A program made the position numbers and the translations under genes. From positions 50,076 through 114,075 of the forward strand of contig JBAMDO010000187.1 of NCBI GenBank assembly GCA_037074765.1: a DNA stretch of 64,000 bases, read 5' to 3'. This document shows positions 62,845-64,000 of this stretch, in pieces. Every line of letters starts with the position of its first letter. The stretch's first letter is position 1. Under the pieces are notes generated by a model. It was not told where the DNA came from. It saw only the letters and a program-made list of their open reading frames with translations, and made no database searches. Source of the stretch: Mansonella perstans (Eukaryota > Nematoda > Chromadorea > Rhabditida > Onchocercidae).

Positions 62845-64000
62845 ATGGCGGACCGACGTAAAGGTGGAAGAAAAAAACCTACTGATGTATGTACTATTTC
62901 ATTTTTCTTACATATATAAAGTATTAATTCGTATGTAGATTATGCGAATCGATAATTAATAAATATGAATTTAAGTAATTAGATTAATTAAAGATCGCTA
63001 AGGATCATTAGTGTATTTGTTTGCCCACCATTTACTTGAAATGCCTCCTTATTTGCTCAGCATCTAATTACCTTCCGGAGATCATATTAATCTTTCCATG
63101 TAGATCATCTACATTATATTAAAATATCAGAAGTTAAAATATTTGCTAAATGAAGTGCTCTCAGTGTTTTTTTTTTTTTTTTTAATTAATCGAAATTTCA
63201 GCTTAATCAAAAATTAACGAAAGATGAAGATACTATTGCCCGTTATGTTCGATTCAATTGTCCAACAAAGACAACAATGTTTGAAGGCAATGAAGTACAT
63301 TATTTTACCGGTATTAGTTTTTTTTTTCTACATGTTTTACAGTATTGCGCAAATTTCGTTCCACTTTTGCAGAACATGGAAGAGGAAGGAAAAGGATGGT
63401 AGGTAGAATCACTTTTTTTGTTTGTTGGAAAACTCATTCCAATGATGATAAGTTGATTCATTTTGTTTTAAATGATGCTGGTTAACTTTATGAACGGCTT
63501 AAGGTACAAAGGCAGTTGACACATTATATGAATCCAAGAAATATGGTCATACGGCGAAAAATATGAGATTCGCCACACGGCAAGCAGTTGTCATTTTCAT
63601 GCGTTCACTCCTGGAAAAAGGTCTATTTTTTCGGGCAAGGAAGCTAGTTCCAAAAAAGAAAGACGACAGAAAGGTTTTTTTTTTTTTTGGTTTTTATTTG
63701 AAGATTACATAGTATTTCCATAAACGGATTTCTTAATTTTTTCACATTTTGTAAGTTATCGAATGTATTAATTTGAGGATCAAAAAGAAAAAGCTGATGT
63801 AAGCAGATCTCCGAAAAAGAAAAGTAAGGGCGATCAAGCTGAAAAGGAAAAGGAAAAAGAGAAAGAAAAAAATAAGGAAGAAAAGAAAGAGGAAAGTGAT
63901 GACAATGACGAAGAGAATGGGAAGGAAAAAGACAAAAAGAAAGCAAGTTTTTTTTGTTTCATTGTTTATTATGATTTACCATTCCAGGCAAAGAAAGAAA
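62845..64000 (+). CDS. sec62: SEC62, ER protein translocation subunit (5' part, cut by window edge)
   Basis: Exons 62845-62886, 63202-63310, 63504-63673, 63778-63942 and 63988 onward are in frame. The N-terminal cytosolic domain is recognisable: MADRRKGGRKKPTD, DEDTIARYVRFNCPTKTTMF (the conserved YLRFNCPTK block), AVDTLYESKKYG, TRQAVVIFMRSLLEKGLFFRA. A long lysine/glutamate-rich linker follows, as in animal SEC62. The two membrane helices and the C-terminus lie beyond the window. SEC62 works with SEC61 and SEC63 in post-translational import into the endoplasmic reticulum and in ER-phagy in mammals. The intron at 63943-63987 would use a GC donor. If it is not removed, the frame stays open through it. 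The start codon lies ten bases after a TTTACAG acceptor. Confidence 0.92.
63943..63987 (+). other. Candidate 45-nt GC-AG intron or retained in-frame segment
   Basis: GCAAGTTTT follows AAGAAA at the 5' side and ATTCCAG closes the 3' side, which fits a GC-AG intron. Its length is a multiple of three and it has no stop. Unspliced it would add 15 mostly hydrophobic residues to the charged linker. Confidence 0.5.

Noticed and set aside
1..64000. CRISPR arrays, bacterial operons, prophage or rRNA/tRNA genes
   Set aside because: No regularly spaced repeats of CRISPR type, no bacterial gene organisation and no recognisable rRNA or tRNA sequence; the intron-rich layout is eukaryotic. A tRNA scan program was not available, so a tRNA could be missed.

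Overview
The window looks like nuclear DNA of a parasitic nematode, probably a clade III (filarial or spirurid) worm. It is very AT-rich. Genes are split into many short exons with TTTCAG-type acceptors. Several start codons sit just downstream of an acceptor with no upstream exon in sight, the arrangement expected for spliced-leader (SL) trans-splicing. The gene content includes nematode-type families (a class-t serpentine receptor, a double-RGS protein). The organism call is inference; no species is assigned. Exon boundaries below were placed by hand from reading frame, GT/AG signals and remembered family conservation, without any alignment program.

Left part (1-22.5 kb). Positions 1-914 hold a decayed BEL/Pao retrotransposon fragment (minus strand). 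2324-5051 (minus) is the 3' portion of a gene with two RGS domains (rgs-3-like). 5.1-11.3 kb shows no recognisable gene. 11340-12440 (minus) is a complete three-exon gene for a small secreted cysteine-containing protein. 15219-22527 (minus) is a complete 19-exon CstF-77 / suppressor-of-forked gene (mRNA 3'-end processing).

Middle (24.4-38.7 kb, all plus strand). In order: a complex I assembly factor (NDUFAF2 type), an F1-ATPase assembly factor (ATP12 type) only about 0.77 kb downstream and possibly co-transcribed, a six-transmembrane lipid phosphate phosphatase, and a complete 14-exon TORC2 subunit SIN1. SIN1 is preceded by two tiny stop-start upstream ORFs, one of them created by a 24-bp tandem duplication that copied its start codon.

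Rearranged region (39.8-57.7 kb). This is the unusual part. An apparently intact class-t serpentine receptor gene (45.2-48.1 kb, minus) is surrounded by at least five broken pieces of the same gene family in both orientations. A roughly 2.1-kb segment carrying its 5' end is present three times (minus, plus, minus). The block is bracketed by an inverted repeat carrying two degraded C2H2 zinc-finger genes. Two copies of an LTR-like element (TGTCG...CGACA / TGACA) are inserted here. One has a perfect 5-bp target duplication. The other contains a 195-bp insert that reads as a mitochondrial cytochrome b fragment (a NUMT).

Right end (60-64 kb, plus strand). A small secreted protein gene of unknown function, then the 5' half of SEC62 (ER protein translocation), cut by the window edge and containing a candidate 45-nt GC-AG intron. 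The housekeeping genes act in separate pathways: mRNA 3' processing, mitochondrial assembly, lipid signalling, TORC2 signalling and ER translocation. The 39-58 kb block is best read as a chemoreceptor and transposon rearrangement hotspot.
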